Shown: positions 38,186 to 48,289, counted from the first letter of the stretch. The stretch: 64,000 bases of DNA from Sulfurimonas sp. (GCF_023229105.1 NZ_JALNZY010000002.1:12135-76134); one strand, 5' to 3'. Program-made: numbers and translations. The notes: generated by a model from the sequence alone, not told the origin.

Positions 38186-39206
38186 TAAAATCCTTATGAT
38201 AATCTTTTACTAAAGAGAGCTCTGCTCTTGATGAATCTATAGCGTGGCAGCTGCTGCAACGACTAAAAGCAAACGGGTAGATTACTTTGCAGTTGTTACA
38301 GATATACTCAAATCCAAGTGTTGCATTTACTTTAGAATCAAGATTTATAAGCACGTCAAGCTCAAAAACAGAACTTTTAACGGCCTCTTTTATATACCCT
38401 TTTGCGGTATAGAGCTCCTTTAAATAGCCATTTTGCATTATTGTATCTAAATTCAAATCTTTTTTGTCGCATCTCCACAGTACATCGACAAGCAACTCCG
38501 CTTTTGAGGTATCAAAATTTTCCCAGGCAGCCTTTGGATTTACTCGAAATAGATATTCAAATATAAGATATGCCAAAGCGTTACTGTTTTTATATATCTC
38601 CAAGAGTTTGTAAACTTTTACATCAGAGGTCATCTCTACATTATTTAAAATAAACAGCGTATTTAAATAAGCGCTCTCTAGGGTTACATCCTTTTTTAGC
38701 TCACTTAAGGAGTCCAAAACCTCAAGAGCCGCATTGTAATTCCTCATCTGCTCATAAACCAAAAGCAGATAACTTAGTGCTTGTGGGGTTCGTGGATTAT
38801 TTTTTAGTATCTCTAAAAAAATCTGTTTTGCCCTCTCTAAAAAACCAGCTTTAAAGTAAGTTTTCCCAAGCAAAAAGAGGGTGTCTCTGTAGTTGGCTTT
38901 GTCTGCTACCTTTAAAAGCTCGCTATATATCTCTATGCTTTTTTCATAGTTGCCATTTTTCGTATATGAGCTTGCCAATAGCAACCAAGATTTTTCGGAG
39001 AGTTCCCCTTTAGTTATAAGCACTTTTAATTCGTTTTGAGACGGAAGAGAGTGAAACTGTTTTAAAAATTTGTCTAAGTGTCTATAATCCTCTTTTTTTT
39101 TAAGTTTTGCAAACCAGTAGGAAAAAAAAGTGATGACAAAAATAAGAACAAAAAAGATTATTATCCCAAAAAGCGGGTCACGAAACTCAAGAAAAAAGGT
39201 ATTCAT
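38160..39206 (-). CDS. LapB-like TPR membrane protein with zinc ribbon
   Basis: 348 residues. One N-terminal membrane helix (about 12-35, FGIIIFFVLIFVITFFSYWF) is followed by several TPR units (SYTKNGNYEKSIEIYSELL, then TLFLLGKTYFKAGFLERA) and a C-terminal rubredoxin-like zinc ribbon with CNNC and CSSC. This order equals E. coli LapB (YciM), which recruits FtsH to LpxC and tunes lipopolysaccharide synthesis. Identity is low over the middle, so the name is tentative. Overlaps rnhA downstream. Confidence 0.7.
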   Translation of the reverse strand: MNTFFLEFRDPLFGIIIFFVLIFVITFFSYWFAKLKKKEDYRHLDKFLKQFHSLPSQNELKVLITKGELSEKSWLLLASSYTKNGNYEKSIEIYSELLKVADKANYRDTLFLLGKTYFKAGFLERAKQIFLEILKNNPRTPQALSYLLLVYEQMRNYNAALEVLDSLSELKKDVTLESAYLNTLFILNNVEMTSDVKVYKLLEIYKNSNALAYLIFEYLFRVNPKAAWENFDTSKAELLVDVLWRCDKKDLNLDTIMQNGYLKELYTAKGYIKEAVKSSVFELDVLINLDSKVNATLGFEYICNNCKVIYPFAFSRCSSCHAIDSSRAELSLVKDYHKDFSEENNSFQ

Positions 39207-39673
39207 TATTCGTACACCACGACACCGTAATCATTTTTTAAATTATAAAATATGCAATCAGGACCTATTTCTAAATCCTTTATTTTTCCAAGCTGAATAA
39301 TAGAATTTTTACTTACTCTTATCCCAAACTCCGTAAAAAATTTTTTTATATTTACAAATTTTACATCCTCGACAAATTTATACTCAAACTCTTTATGAAG
39401 TTTCATCTTGTCGTATGAAAAGATGCGTTCGTTCACATGCAGCCTATCTGAGGCGTATTTTATAGGCAGATGACCGGATAAATCAGTCAATATTTTCTCT
39501 ACATGCTCATGTTTTTGAGGAAGGGTGTTTTTTTGTATAAAGAGATATTTATTGTTAAGCTTTAAGTTTCTTGTCTCAATCCAGTACTTATATGCAGGAT
39601 TTGAGACGCCGAGTTTTGAGGATATCTCTCTCCAGAGCCAGTAAGAATTTAATGTATTTGGTAAATTTGACAT
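39206..39673 (-). CDS. Hypothetical protein, possibly DnaA N-domain-like
   Basis: 155 residues from the ATG at 39671-39673, preceded by GGGAG; an upstream TTG would add six residues. The region LWREISSKLGVSNPAYKYWIET resembles the W/F-rich N-terminal domain of DnaA-type proteins, but no ATPase follows, and the rest has no known motif. It shares one base with the LapB-like gene. Function unknown. Confidence 0.6.
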   Translation of the reverse strand: MSNLPNTLNSYWLWREISSKLGVSNPAYKYWIETRNLKLNNKYLFIQKNTLPQKHEHVEKILTDLSGHLPIKYASDRLHVNERIFSYDKMKLHKEFEYKFVEDVKFVNIKKFFTEFGIRVSKNSIIQLGKIKDLEIGPDCIFYNLKNDYGVVVYE

Positions 39674-39740
39674 CCTTACTGCTCCCTTCAAGTTTAATTT
39701 GTTTTTATTATATACTCTTTTAGTTGAAAGTTACAACTTG

Positions 39741-40787
39741 CTAAAATACCGCTACAACCCATTTTGTAATGAAGTATCCGCCCACAAGCAACCACGCAAA
39801 CATCACTCCTGAGGTATAAATAGGTGCTAACCCAAGCCCCTTAAATTTCGAAAAAACAGTGCCTATTCCAAGTGCTGTCATCGCCATTGTGAGTAAAAAA
39901 GTATCTATCTCATTTATCACATCTACTATATTTTGTGGGACAATTCCAAGAGAATTAAATCCTGCCATACCAATAAAATAGACCGCAAACCATGGAATCA
40001 CAAGCTTAACTCCGCCTGCACTCGTGCCGCTTTTTCTTGAGCTAAATGAGAGATATATTCCCAAGATTATAAGCATCGGCGCTATCATGATAACCCTCGT
40101 CATCTTTACAATAATCGCGGCGTTTGCCATCTCTTCGCTTGCATTTGGTATAGATGCCGGAACTGCTACAACCTGAGCCACCTCGTGGATTGTTCCGCCG
40201 ACATATATACCAAACTCTTTTGCACTCATATCAAAAACTCCCATATTATAAAGAAGCGGATATAAAAACATCGAGATTGTTCCAAATAAAACAACCATGG
40301 AAACGGCGATTGCAGCCTTATGCTCCTCGGCTTTTAAAACAGGCTCCGTTGCCAAAACGGCAGCTGCCCCACATACTGAAGCTCCTGATGCAGTAAGCAT
40401 AGATGTATCCCTATCCATTTTGAAGAGTTTTTGCCCAGCCCATGTTCCCAAAAAGAAGGTTGTAGCTAACATAATAAGCGAGACCATAAATCCCTCTAAC
40501 CCAACCTCGCCGATTTGTTGAAACGTGATACGAAATCCATAAAAAACAATTGCAAAGCGTAGAATTTTTTTTGCGCTAAATGTTATACCGCCACTCCACT
40601 CCTTTGGAGTCCTATTGTGAAGCGTATTTGCATAAAAAATTCCTATAACTATTCCTATAACAAGCGGTGAAATCCCAAGAGATTTTATAAAATTAATTTC
40701 TGAAATCATGGTAGCTGCTGCAGCAAAAATTGCTACAAAAACAACACCGCTTAAGGTACCTTTTCTATTGCGCGCAGAAAATGGCAT
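39741..40787 (-). CDS. YeiH/UPF0324 family membrane transporter
   Basis: 348 residues with about ten membrane helices. Family signatures: the helix start ISPLVIGIVIGIFYANTL, SGASVCGAAAVLATEPVLKA and GGTIHEVAQVVA. Often called putative sulfate exporter family, but the substrate has not been settled; in a sulfur oxidiser an anion-exporting role is tempting but unproven. No regulator (LysR) is next to it. Confidence 0.88.
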   Translation of the reverse strand: MPFSARNRKGTLSGVVFVAIFAAAATMISEINFIKSLGISPLVIGIVIGIFYANTLHNRTPKEWSGGITFSAKKILRFAIVFYGFRITFQQIGEVGLEGFMVSLIMLATTFFLGTWAGQKLFKMDRDTSMLTASGASVCGAAAVLATEPVLKAEEHKAAIAVSMVVLFGTISMFLYPLLYNMGVFDMSAKEFGIYVGGTIHEVAQVVAVPASIPNASEEMANAAIIVKMTRVIMIAPMLIILGIYLSFSSRKSGTSAGGVKLVIPWFAVYFIGMAGFNSLGIVPQNIVDVINEIDTFLLTMAMTALGIGTVFSKFKGLGLAPIYTSGVMFAWLLVGGYFITKWVVAVF

Positions 40788-40826
40788 ATAACTCCTTTTT
40801 GATTTAGTTCTTCCTAATTTAAGCGC

Positions 40827-40848
40827 AGACTCCTCGACTAAGGAGTCT
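40827..40848. repeat. Perfect inverted repeat between yeiH-like gene and ccoG
   Basis: AGACTCCT/AGGAGTCT with a six-base loop. Could be the ccoG terminator on the minus strand or an operator for the YeiH gene; the absence of a T-run leaves it open. Confidence 0.45.
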
Positions 40849-40896
40849 AGAAAACGTCTTAATTAAAAGCAAATTATATCAAAAATATATCACATT

Positions 40897-42327
40897 TTAT
40901 TTTACTTGAATCAAGTCTGCTCTTGGATAGGTAAACGTCGCTTCCCTAAAAACTACTATTTTATCTTCATGTCCTATTGCATAAGCACGAATTGTTATTG
41001 GAATTGTTGTGTCATGTCTCTCATCTTTTGAAAGTTTATCGTAGGTTCTAAGCACAACAATTTTTTTCTTTTTTACCCCCGGCGTAATATCAAAAGGTTC
41101 TGTCGGTTTTACAATTTCGAGCTTCCCTTTTACATCTTTTGGCAATATAACATCAAAATAAAAATCCATATTTTCATTTTGCGTATTTTGCATTAAAAAG
41201 ATATAAGCATTTTCAACCGCCACTCTTCCATCAGAAGTTTCCGAGATGGAGTACATTCTGTTTTCTTTGTTAATATTTAAGAGCATATGCTCTTTTTTGC
41301 TTCCCATTATTACCATACCGATTGCTAACCCGACAAGTAAAATAACATAGGCGATAACTTTTACGCGGAAATATTTTGTCTTTCCTTTTTTATCTATAAT
41401 CTCATAATTACTAGACCAGGTTACAAGAGAAGGTTTGCCTAGTTTTCCCATAACAACAGTACATGCATCTACACACTCAAGACAGTTGATGCACTCAAGC
41501 TGAAGTCCTTTACGAATGTCAATATGCGTAGGACAAACAGTTACGCAACTCTCACATGCCGTACATTCCGCATGCGGTTCAACTTTTTGAAGCTCTTTTT
41601 GCTTTGTAAATTCCTTCTCTTTTTCTTCATTATAGATATGTCCGCCTCTATTTGTATTGTATAGAGCCATAACAGTGTGCTCATCATATAAAACAGACTG
41701 AATTCTTGAATATGGGCAGACGTAAACACAGTAATCTTCTTGTAAAAAAACAATATCATAGATAAGAAAAAGCGCTGAAACTACAAGTGTTCCTAGTAGA
41801 ATCATATGTTCAGAAGGATTAGCTAAATAGGCGAAAAAATCTTCAGGCGGTACAAAGAACCAAAGCAGATTCGCACTTGCTAGAAACGAAAGAGCGACCC
41901 AAATTAAAATTGCAATTACTTTTTTTATCTTGTTTTGCAAGATGCTCATATCCGGTTCTTGCTGCTTGTTTTTTATGCGCTTTCTAAGTCCGAGCAGTTT
42001 TGTCTCTATCAAATCACGATAAATTACTCTAAAGATTGTTTGCGGGCAGATCCATCCACAAAACACACGCCCACCCACAACAGTCATACCGAAGATTCCC
42101 AAGAAAAGCATCATAAGCAAAAAGGGCATAAGATATAACTCTTGCATATCAAACTCAACAAATGCAAGATGAAGCTTTAGCTTATCAAAACTTAATAAAA
42201 AAAAGTGACTTCCATTTACCTGTATCCACGGTAAAACCAAAATCACGACTGTAACTAAAATAAAAAAATAGTATCTTTTTATTCTCCAAGGGGTTGGCAG
42301 CTTTATGCCTGTTGTTTTTTCACTCAT
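40897..42327 (-). CDS. ccoG: Cytochrome c oxidase accessory protein CcoG (RdxA/FixG)
   Basis: 476 residues from the ATG at 42325-42327 (MSEKTTGIKLPTPWRIKRYY), preceded by AGGAAG; a longer start is less likely. Several membrane helices, WICPQ and CVYVCPYSR, and two [4Fe-4S] ferredoxin motifs (CTACESCVTVCP; CINCLECVDAC). C-terminal Ig-like domain in the periplasm. It is a copper reductase needed for assembly of cbb3 oxidase. No ccoNOQP genes are nearby. Confidence 0.95.
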   Translation of the reverse strand: MSEKTTGIKLPTPWRIKRYYFFILVTVVILVLPWIQVNGSHFFLLSFDKLKLHLAFVEFDMQELYLMPFLLMMLFLGIFGMTVVGGRVFCGWICPQTIFRVIYRDLIETKLLGLRKRIKNKQQEPDMSILQNKIKKVIAILIWVALSFLASANLLWFFVPPEDFFAYLANPSEHMILLGTLVVSALFLIYDIVFLQEDYCVYVCPYSRIQSVLYDEHTVMALYNTNRGGHIYNEEKEKEFTKQKELQKVEPHAECTACESCVTVCPTHIDIRKGLQLECINCLECVDACTVVMGKLGKPSLVTWSSNYEIIDKKGKTKYFRVKVIAYVILLVGLAIGMVIMGSKKEHMLLNINKENRMYSISETSDGRVAVENAYIFLMQNTQNENMDFYFDVILPKDVKGKLEIVKPTEPFDITPGVKKKKIVVLRTYDKLSKDERHDTTIPITIRAYAIGHEDKIVVFREATFTYPRADLIQVK

Positions 42328-42489
42328 ATTTTTCACTTCCTGACAATATATTGCCAATATTATAACAGAATATTTTTTAAATTATCTATAATTATAATTA
42401 TTATAACTATTATAACTATTTTTGAAAGTCTTTTTTATGTTCTAACTTGATAGAATAAAATCATTATTTATTTTAACAAAAGATTTTTC

Positions 42490-45400
42490 ATGACACCAAA
42501 AAAGTATATCTTAAAAATTATAAAAAACAGACCTCTTATTATTGACGGGGCTATGGGCACTCAACTTCAACAGCGGGATGAGAAGATTCCTAAAGAGGCT
42601 TGGCAAGGCAATGAGGGGTGTAATGAACTCCTAAATGTAACCTGCCCTGAAGTTTTAAGCGAGATTTTTCACGCTTACCTTAGCGCCGGAGCAGACCTCA
42701 TCACAACAAACACCTTTGGCTCATTTTCATGGGTTTTAGATGAGTATGGACTCGGCAATCGCGCTTATGAACTAACACGAGCAGGTGCCGAACTTGTAAA
42801 AAAAGAGTGCGCGAAATTTAGCACTCCCGAGCATCCGAGATTTGTTTTAGGTTCTATCGGACCGGGAACAAAACTCCCCTCACTTGGGCATATAACCTAT
42901 GATAAGATGTATGAGGGTTATACTGAATTCTGTCTTGCTCTAATTGATGGAGGAGTAGATATCTTCTTGCTTGAGACATGTCAAGATCCACTTCAGATAA
43001 AAGCAGCTCTTCATGCCTGCAAAGAAGCTTGCAGGCAAAGGGAAGTGGAGATTCCTATCATGGTCTCCGTTACTATTGAGCTAAGCGGAACCATGCTTAT
43101 AGGAACAGATGCCTCGACAATAGCCGCTATTTTAGAGCCTTTTGATATTTTAAGTCTTGGTTTTAACTGCGGAACAGGCCCGGAGCAAGTTGAAAAACAT
43201 GTAAAAACACTTAGCGAACTTTGGAGTAAACCTATAAGCATTCATGCAAACGCGGGACTTCCACAAAACCGCGGAGGCTATACATACTACCCAATGGGAC
43301 CTGATGAGTTTGCCGATAAACAGGAAAACTTTTTAAAATATGACGGCGTAAGCTTTTTAGGTGGCTGCTGCGGAACTACCCCCCAACACATACGCGCTTT
43401 AGTCAACAGAGTCAGCGGCACTCTTCCAAAAGAGGCATCCGGATTTCAAGAAAACTCTCTTGCTTCACTCTTTAATACAGTCTCTTTATCTCAAGAGTCT
43501 TCTGTTTTGCTTGTGGGAGAGAGAAGTAACGCAACAGGTTCAAAAGCATTTCGCGAGCTTCTTCTAGCAGAAAATTATGAGGGAACGCTAAGTGTTGCTC
43601 AACAACAAGTAAGAGTTGGAGCTCATGTGCTTGATGTAAGTGTGGGCTTTGCGGGACGTGATGAGACAAAAGATATGAACCATGTTATGTCACTTTATGC
43701 CCAAAAAATAGCACTTCCCCTTATGCCCGATTCTACCCAGACAACTGCACTTGAAGCAGCACTCAAGCTAATCGGGGGGAAACCTATAATCAACTCTGTT
43801 AATCTTGAAGACGGCATTGAGAAGTTTGATGCGGTATGTCAATTAGCTAAAAAGTTTGGAGCCGCACTAGTTTGTCTAACTATAGATGAGATTGGAATGG
43901 CAAAAACAGTTGAACGCAAACTTGAAGTCGCCGAGCGTATCTATGAACTTGCTACAAAAAAACATGGCATAAAGCCAGAGGATTTAGTTTTTGACCTGCT
44001 TACCTTTACTCTTGGAAGCGGGGATGCAGAGTATGTTGATGCTGGCATCAACACTATTGAAGCAATAAGAGAACTGCGGAAAAGACATCCTGAAGTCGGA
44101 GCAATTTTAGGACTATCAAACATCTCTTTTGGACTCGATAAAGATGCCCGCCCCTACCTCAACTCTATGTTTTTACATCACTGCACACAAGCAGGACTTA
44201 CAAGCGTTATCATAAACGTCCAACACATTATCCCTATCAATAAAATCTCTAAAGTCGATCAAGAGATATGCGACAATCTTATCTTTAACCGTAAGCCAAA
44301 CTCTGCAGCTCTTTTTGAGTTTATTGAGCACTTTAGCACGAAAGAGGCAGTTGACAATCAAGCGGTAGATGAAGCTTATCTTGCGATGAGCAATGAAGAA
44401 AAAATCGCAAAACTTCTTATGGACGGAGACAAAGAGAGGATGATTCCTTTAGTTGAAGAAGCACGCCATACAATCGCTCCACAAAAAATAGTCAACGAGA
44501 TTCTCATAGATGCTATGAAAGTAGTGGGAGAGCTGTTTGGCTCAGGGCAGATGCAGCTGCCGTTTGTTCTTCAAAGTGCGGAGACTATGAAAAAAACAGT
44601 AGATTACCTAAACCCATATCTGCCAAAAATTGACAAAAAAGTTGATACAACACTAATCCTTGGAACAGTAAGGGGAGATGTGCATGACGTTGGTAAAAAT
44701 CTAGTAGATATCATTCTCTCCAACAACGGCTACAAAGTAGTAAATTTAGGTATAAAAGTTGAACTTGAGAATTTTGTAAAAACACTAAAAGAGTCAAATG
44801 CAGATGCAATAGGCATGAGCGGACTTTTGGTCAAATCAACTCAAGTAATGAAAGATAACCTCGAAGCTCTTCAAAAAGAGGGGATAAAAATACCTATTCT
44901 TTTAGGCGGTGCCGCACTTACTCGCTCCTTTATAGATGATTTTTGCCGTCCTTTTTATGACGGTCCGATTTTTTACTGCAAAGATGCTTTTGACGGCGTA
45001 ACTGCCATGAGCCGCATTGAGGCAAAAAACTTTGATACCAATCTGCACCCCAAAGATGAAGATAAAAAGATTGTAAAAATCAAAGAGGAGGTAATAATTC
45101 CTCCATTTTCAGAACTAAAAATGCCCTCACGCGAGGTTGCAGTTCCAACACCTCCGTTTTGGGGAAGACGTGAACTAAAACTTACCGAGCAGCAGATTGA
45201 GATGGCATTTGAGTGGATTAACCACAAGCTTCTTTTTAAATCCCGCTGGGGGTACAGCTCAAAGGGAATGACAAAAGAGGCGTATGAAAAACAGCTTGAC
45301 GAGGTTGTTTGGCCGGCGTATGAAAGACTAAAAGCACAGTTTATTGAGGAGAAGCTCTTTGAGCCTACTATTGTCTATGGTTACTGGCCATGCAGAAGCG

Positions 45401-45981
45401 ATGATAATACTCTGCTTATATTTGATGAGAGCGAGGGTTACAACTCAGATGATGAGGTAAATCATGAATCTCTCAAGAGTGTTATGGGAAGAGCGGTAGA
45501 GAAGTTTACATTTCCAAGGCAGTCAAAGCAGCCTCACCGTGCACTAAGTGACTTTTTCCATAGAGACAGACATGATATTGTAGCGTTTACATGTGTGAGT
45601 GCAGGCTCAAAGCTTAGTGAGGTTGAGAGAGAGATTTATGCAAAAGGGGAGTTCACGGAATACTATCGGTTTCATGGGCTCGGAGTTGAGCTTGCAGAAG
45701 CGCTTGCTGAAATTGCCCACAAGCAGATAAGGTTAGATTTAAACATCTCTCATGGAGAAGGAAGTAGTCTAAGTGATGTTCAGATGAATAGATATCAAGG
45801 CTCAAGATACTCATTTGGTTATGCTGCTTGCCCAGACCTTGAGCTTAATCGTCCGCTCTTTAACCTTTTAAAGCCCGAAGAGTTCGGGATTGAACTAAGT
45901 GAGACATTTCAGATTCATCCAGAGCAGTCAACTTCTGCTTTGGTTGTTTATCATCCAAATGCAACTTACTATAATGTATAA
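42490..45981 (+). CDS. metH: Cobalamin-dependent methionine synthase
   Basis: 1163 residues with all four modules: homocysteine-binding domain (residues ~1-310; zinc Cys in FNCGTG and GGCCGTTPQH), pterin-binding domain (~335-600; VGERSNATGSKAF), B12 cap and Rossmann domain (~640-880; base-off His in DVHDVGKNLV near 733) and C-terminal AdoMet reactivation domain (RYSFGYAACPDLE). Transfers methyl from methyl-tetrahydrofolate to homocysteine. No cobalamin riboswitch fits in the short 130-base leader region. Confidence 0.97.
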   Translation: MTPKKYILKIIKNRPLIIDGAMGTQLQQRDEKIPKEAWQGNEGCNELLNVTCPEVLSEIFHAYLSAGADLITTNTFGSFSWVLDEYGLGNRAYELTRAGAELVKKECAKFSTPEHPRFVLGSIGPGTKLPSLGHITYDKMYEGYTEFCLALIDGGVDIFLLETCQDPLQIKAALHACKEACRQREVEIPIMVSVTIELSGTMLIGTDASTIAAILEPFDILSLGFNCGTGPEQVEKHVKTLSELWSKPISIHANAGLPQNRGGYTYYPMGPDEFADKQENFLKYDGVSFLGGCCGTTPQHIRALVNRVSGTLPKEASGFQENSLASLFNTVSLSQESSVLLVGERSNATGSKAFRELLLAENYEGTLSVAQQQVRVGAHVLDVSVGFAGRDETKDMNHVMSLYAQKIALPLMPDSTQTTALEAALKLIGGKPIINSVNLEDGIEKFDAVCQLAKKFGAALVCLTIDEIGMAKTVERKLEVAERIYELATKKHGIKPEDLVFDLLTFTLGSGDAEYVDAGINTIEAIRELRKRHPEVGAILGLSNISFGLDKDARPYLNSMFLHHCTQAGLTSVIINVQHIIPINKISKVDQEICDNLIFNRKPNSAALFEFIEHFSTKEAVDNQAVDEAYLAMSNEEKIAKLLMDGDKERMIPLVEEARHTIAPQKIVNEILIDAMKVVGELFGSGQMQLPFVLQSAETMKKTVDYLNPYLPKIDKKVDTTLILGTVRGDVHDVGKNLVDIILSNNGYKVVNLGIKVELENFVKTLKESNADAIGMSGLLVKSTQVMKDNLEALQKEGIKIPILLGGAALTRSFIDDFCRPFYDGPIFYCKDAFDGVTAMSRIEAKNFDTNLHPKDEDKKIVKIKEEVIIPPFSELKMPSREVAVPTPPFWGRRELKLTEQQIEMAFEWINHKLLFKSRWGYSSKGMTKEAYEKQLDEVVWPAYERLKAQFIEEKLFEPTIVYGYWPCRSDDNTLLIFDESEGYNSDDEVNHESLKSVMGRAVEKFTFPRQSKQPHRALSDFFHRDRHDIVAFTCVSAGSKLSEVEREIYAKGEFTEYYRFHGLGVELAEALAEIAHKQIRLDLNISHGEGSSLSDVQMNRYQGSRYSFGYAACPDLELNRPLFNLLKPEEFGIELSETFQIHPEQSTSALVVYHPNATYYNV

Positions 45982-46050
45982 CTTTTTGTATTTATGTTTA
46001 GAATTTGTCATTAGTTGACATATTTAATACCTCTTGGTACAATTTAATAC

Positions 46051-46056
46051 TATAAT
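46051..46056 (+). promoter_or_regulatory. -10 box of the YceI gene
   Basis: TATAAT 27 bases before the ATG at 46084; the AAGGA ribosome-binding site follows it. Confidence 0.5.
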
Positions 46057-46083
46057 TATTCAAACAAAATGAAGGATTTAAAC

Positions 46084-46665
46084 ATGAAAAAACTGCAATT
46101 TATAATTGTATCGATACTCCTAGGAGCAAGTTCACTATTTGGTGGCGTTTATAAGGTTGATGCTTCTCACACGAATGTAACTTTCTCGGTAAAACACATG
46201 ATGATTACTACCGTAAATGGAGAATTTAAGAAGTTCGATGGTAATTTTGAGTTGGAGGATGAGACAAATAAACTCATAGCTTTAAAAGGTGAAATGGATG
46301 TTGATTCCATAAATACAAATATTGAAAAAAGAGATGCACATCTAAAATCAGATGAAATTTTTAATGCAGAGATGTACCCTAAAGTTACATTTGTTCTTGA
46401 TAGTGTCAAAGGCGATAAAGCTTACGGAAAACTGACCATAAAAGGCACAACAAAAGATGTTATCCTTGATTATGAATTTGGCGGTACCGTGACCGATCCA
46501 TGGGGCAAACAAAGAGCAGGACTTAGCCTTAGCGGAAAAATAGACAGAAGAGATTACGGTATCACCTGGAATCAAGCACTAGAAGCAGGCGGAGTCGTTG
46601 TTAGCGAGATAGTTAAATTAAATATCGAGATACAAGGTATCTTAAAAGCAGAAGATGATTTTTAA
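46084..46665 (+). CDS. YceI-family periplasmic protein
   Basis: 193 residues starting MKKLQFIIVSILLGASSLFG, a signal peptide, then the lipocalin-like YceI barrel (VYKVDASHTNVTFSVKHMM; KRDAHLKSDEIFNAEMYPKV; YGITWNQALEAGG). YceI proteins bind isoprenoid lipids in a hydrophobic cavity. The upstream in-frame ATG (46069) is rejected because the ribosome-binding site AAGGA lies inside that extension. A terminator follows. Confidence 0.9.
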   Translation: MKKLQFIIVSILLGASSLFGGVYKVDASHTNVTFSVKHMMITTVNGEFKKFDGNFELEDETNKLIALKGEMDVDSINTNIEKRDAHLKSDEIFNAEMYPKVTFVLDSVKGDKAYGKLTIKGTTKDVILDYEFGGTVTDPWGKQRAGLSLSGKIDRRDYGITWNQALEAGGVVVSEIVKLNIEIQGILKAEDDF

Positions 46666-46678
46666 TTCATAAATACCA

Positions 46679-46702
46679 AAGCTAGAGCTAAAACTCTAGC
46701 TT
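46679..46702. terminator. Bidirectional terminator between yceI-like gene and comM
   Basis: AAGCTAGAG/CTCTAGCTT stem with a six-base loop between two convergent genes; it overlaps the comM stop codon. Confidence 0.65.
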
Positions 46703-48207
46703 CTCCTCCTATAGCTCAAAGCTTCAAGGAGATGCCTCCTCCCAATAATATCGCTACCATCTAAATCCGCAATAGTTCGTGAAACTTTTTGAATCTTTTT
46801 TATACTTCTAAAGGAGAGTGCATATCTCTGTACTGCTATTTCTAGCACATCTTTTGCTTCATCACTAAGGACGCAGTATCTCTGTATCTCCTCATCGCTT
46901 AACTTTGCCGTAAAAGGTATCTGCCCTCTTGCTTTTACTCTTTTATGTACCTCGATTACCTGCTTGTGCATCTCTTGCGAGCTTAGTGTTGCCTTGTCAT
47001 TTAAGCTTACCTGCTGCATAACGACACAAAGATCAATTCTATCTAAGAACGGGTCGGAGAGTCTGTTTTTATATCTTTGTACCTCAAGTTCACTGCATCT
47101 ACACTCTTTATGTTCGTTAAGTAGATTGCCGCATGGGCATGGATTCATGGCACTTACAAACAGAAAATCACTCGGATACTCAATTTTTGAATTTACTCTT
47201 GATATTCGAATTTTATTATCCTGCAAAGGTTCACGCAAGGCCTCCAAAACTACGCGTGAAAAGTGAGGAAGTTCATCAAAAAATAAAATCCCTCTGTGCG
47301 CCAGACCAACCTCTCCTATTTTTGCCTTATGGCTTCCACCCCCAAATACACTCGCTGTTGTCGAGGAATGGTGAGGAGCTCTATAGCTTCTGAGTGGTTT
47401 AAAGTCGGGCTCTTTGGCTTCAAGAGCATCAAGCTTTGCGATATCTAAAATCTCATCGCTATTAAGAGGGGGCAAGATATATCTTAATCTTTGCGCAATC
47501 ATACTCTTTCCACAGCCAGGACTTCCCTCTAAAAGCAGATTGTGAAAGCCGGCGGCACTGATGAGTGCTGCTCTTTTTGCAATCTCTTGTCCTTTTACAT
47601 CTAAAAAATTCTCAACATAGTTGTTGTCAAAATAGTACTCCTGCTCATCAATTTTATAACATGGATACTCTATTTTTTTATAACTGCTATTTGGCAGCGC
47701 ACTAGCAGAGTTCTTTAACAACTCTATTGCTTCATCTAGTCTCTTAACCCCATAAAATTCTATATTTGGAATCTTTGATAACTTATCTAAACTCTCAAAT
47801 GGAACAACTGCTTTTTTAATAATTTTTTGATTTGCAAGCGATAATAGAAGCGGGTAGAGTTGAATATTCTCTTTTATAGCCCCATCAAGACCCAGTTCCC
47901 CAAAGACAAACCACTCACTCAAATCATCTTGCAGATAATCAAGTGCGATAAGCAAAGCGATGCTCAAATCAAACTGGCTTCCCTCTTTTTTGACGTCGCT
48001 CGGGGCAAGATTTATAGTAATTCTTTTTGGGGGAAATGTAAATTCATTGCTTAATAGTGCGGATTTAACACGCTCTTTTGCCTCATTTATTGAAGCGCTT
48101 GCCATTCCTACTACACTAAAGGAAGGCAACCCTTTTGTGAGCGTAGATTCAACCTGTACAACTTTTGCTTCGATACCCTCATATGTGGCGCAAGAGACCA
48201 TTTTCAT
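46696..48207 (-). CDS. comM: ComM/YifB family Mg-chelatase-like AAA+ ATPase
   Basis: 503 residues. N-terminal Lon-protease-like S5 fold (MASASINEAKERVKSALL), Walker A EGSPGCGKSMIAQRL, Walker B ILFFDELPHF, zinc-type cysteines in MNPCPCGNL and CRCSELEVQ, and the Mg-chelatase C-terminal domain. ComM is a hexameric helicase promoting branch migration during natural transformation, so competence is plausible. Confidence 0.93.
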   Translation of the reverse strand: MKMVSCATYEGIEAKVVQVESTLTKGLPSFSVVGMASASINEAKERVKSALLSNEFTFPPKRITINLAPSDVKKEGSQFDLSIALLIALDYLQDDLSEWFVFGELGLDGAIKENIQLYPLLLSLANQKIIKKAVVPFESLDKLSKIPNIEFYGVKRLDEAIELLKNSASALPNSSYKKIEYPCYKIDEQEYYFDNNYVENFLDVKGQEIAKRAALISAAGFHNLLLEGSPGCGKSMIAQRLRYILPPLNSDEILDIAKLDALEAKEPDFKPLRSYRAPHHSSTTASVFGGGSHKAKIGEVGLAHRGILFFDELPHFSRVVLEALREPLQDNKIRISRVNSKIEYPSDFLFVSAMNPCPCGNLLNEHKECRCSELEVQRYKNRLSDPFLDRIDLCVVMQQVSLNDKATLSSQEMHKQVIEVHKRVKARGQIPFTAKLSDEEIQRYCVLSDEAKDVLEIAVQRYALSFRSIKKIQKVSRTIADLDGSDIIGRRHLLEALSYRRRS

Positions 48208-48267
48208 AGCATAAACCTATATTAAATTGATACCATTGTACTCTTTATATTTTCAAATGTGAGTAAA

Positions 48268-48286
48268 TATGACAAAGTGTCATATA
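48268..48286. repeat. Palindrome between def and comM
   Basis: ATATGACA-AAG-TGTCATAT, eight perfect base pairs with a three-base spacer. It lies just after the def stop and 60 bases before comM on the same strand, so it could be a short terminator hairpin or an operator for a dimeric regulator. Confidence 0.4.
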
Positions 48287-48289
48287 AAA

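Noticed and set aside
42388..42424. AT-rich TTATAACTA tandem-like stretch before metH
   Set aside because: Too short and too AT-rich to separate from promoter composition; not a CRISPR or iteron array.
42358..42489. Cobalamin riboswitch before metH
   Set aside because: The spacer is only about 130 bases and lacks the B12-box core, so no such element fits.
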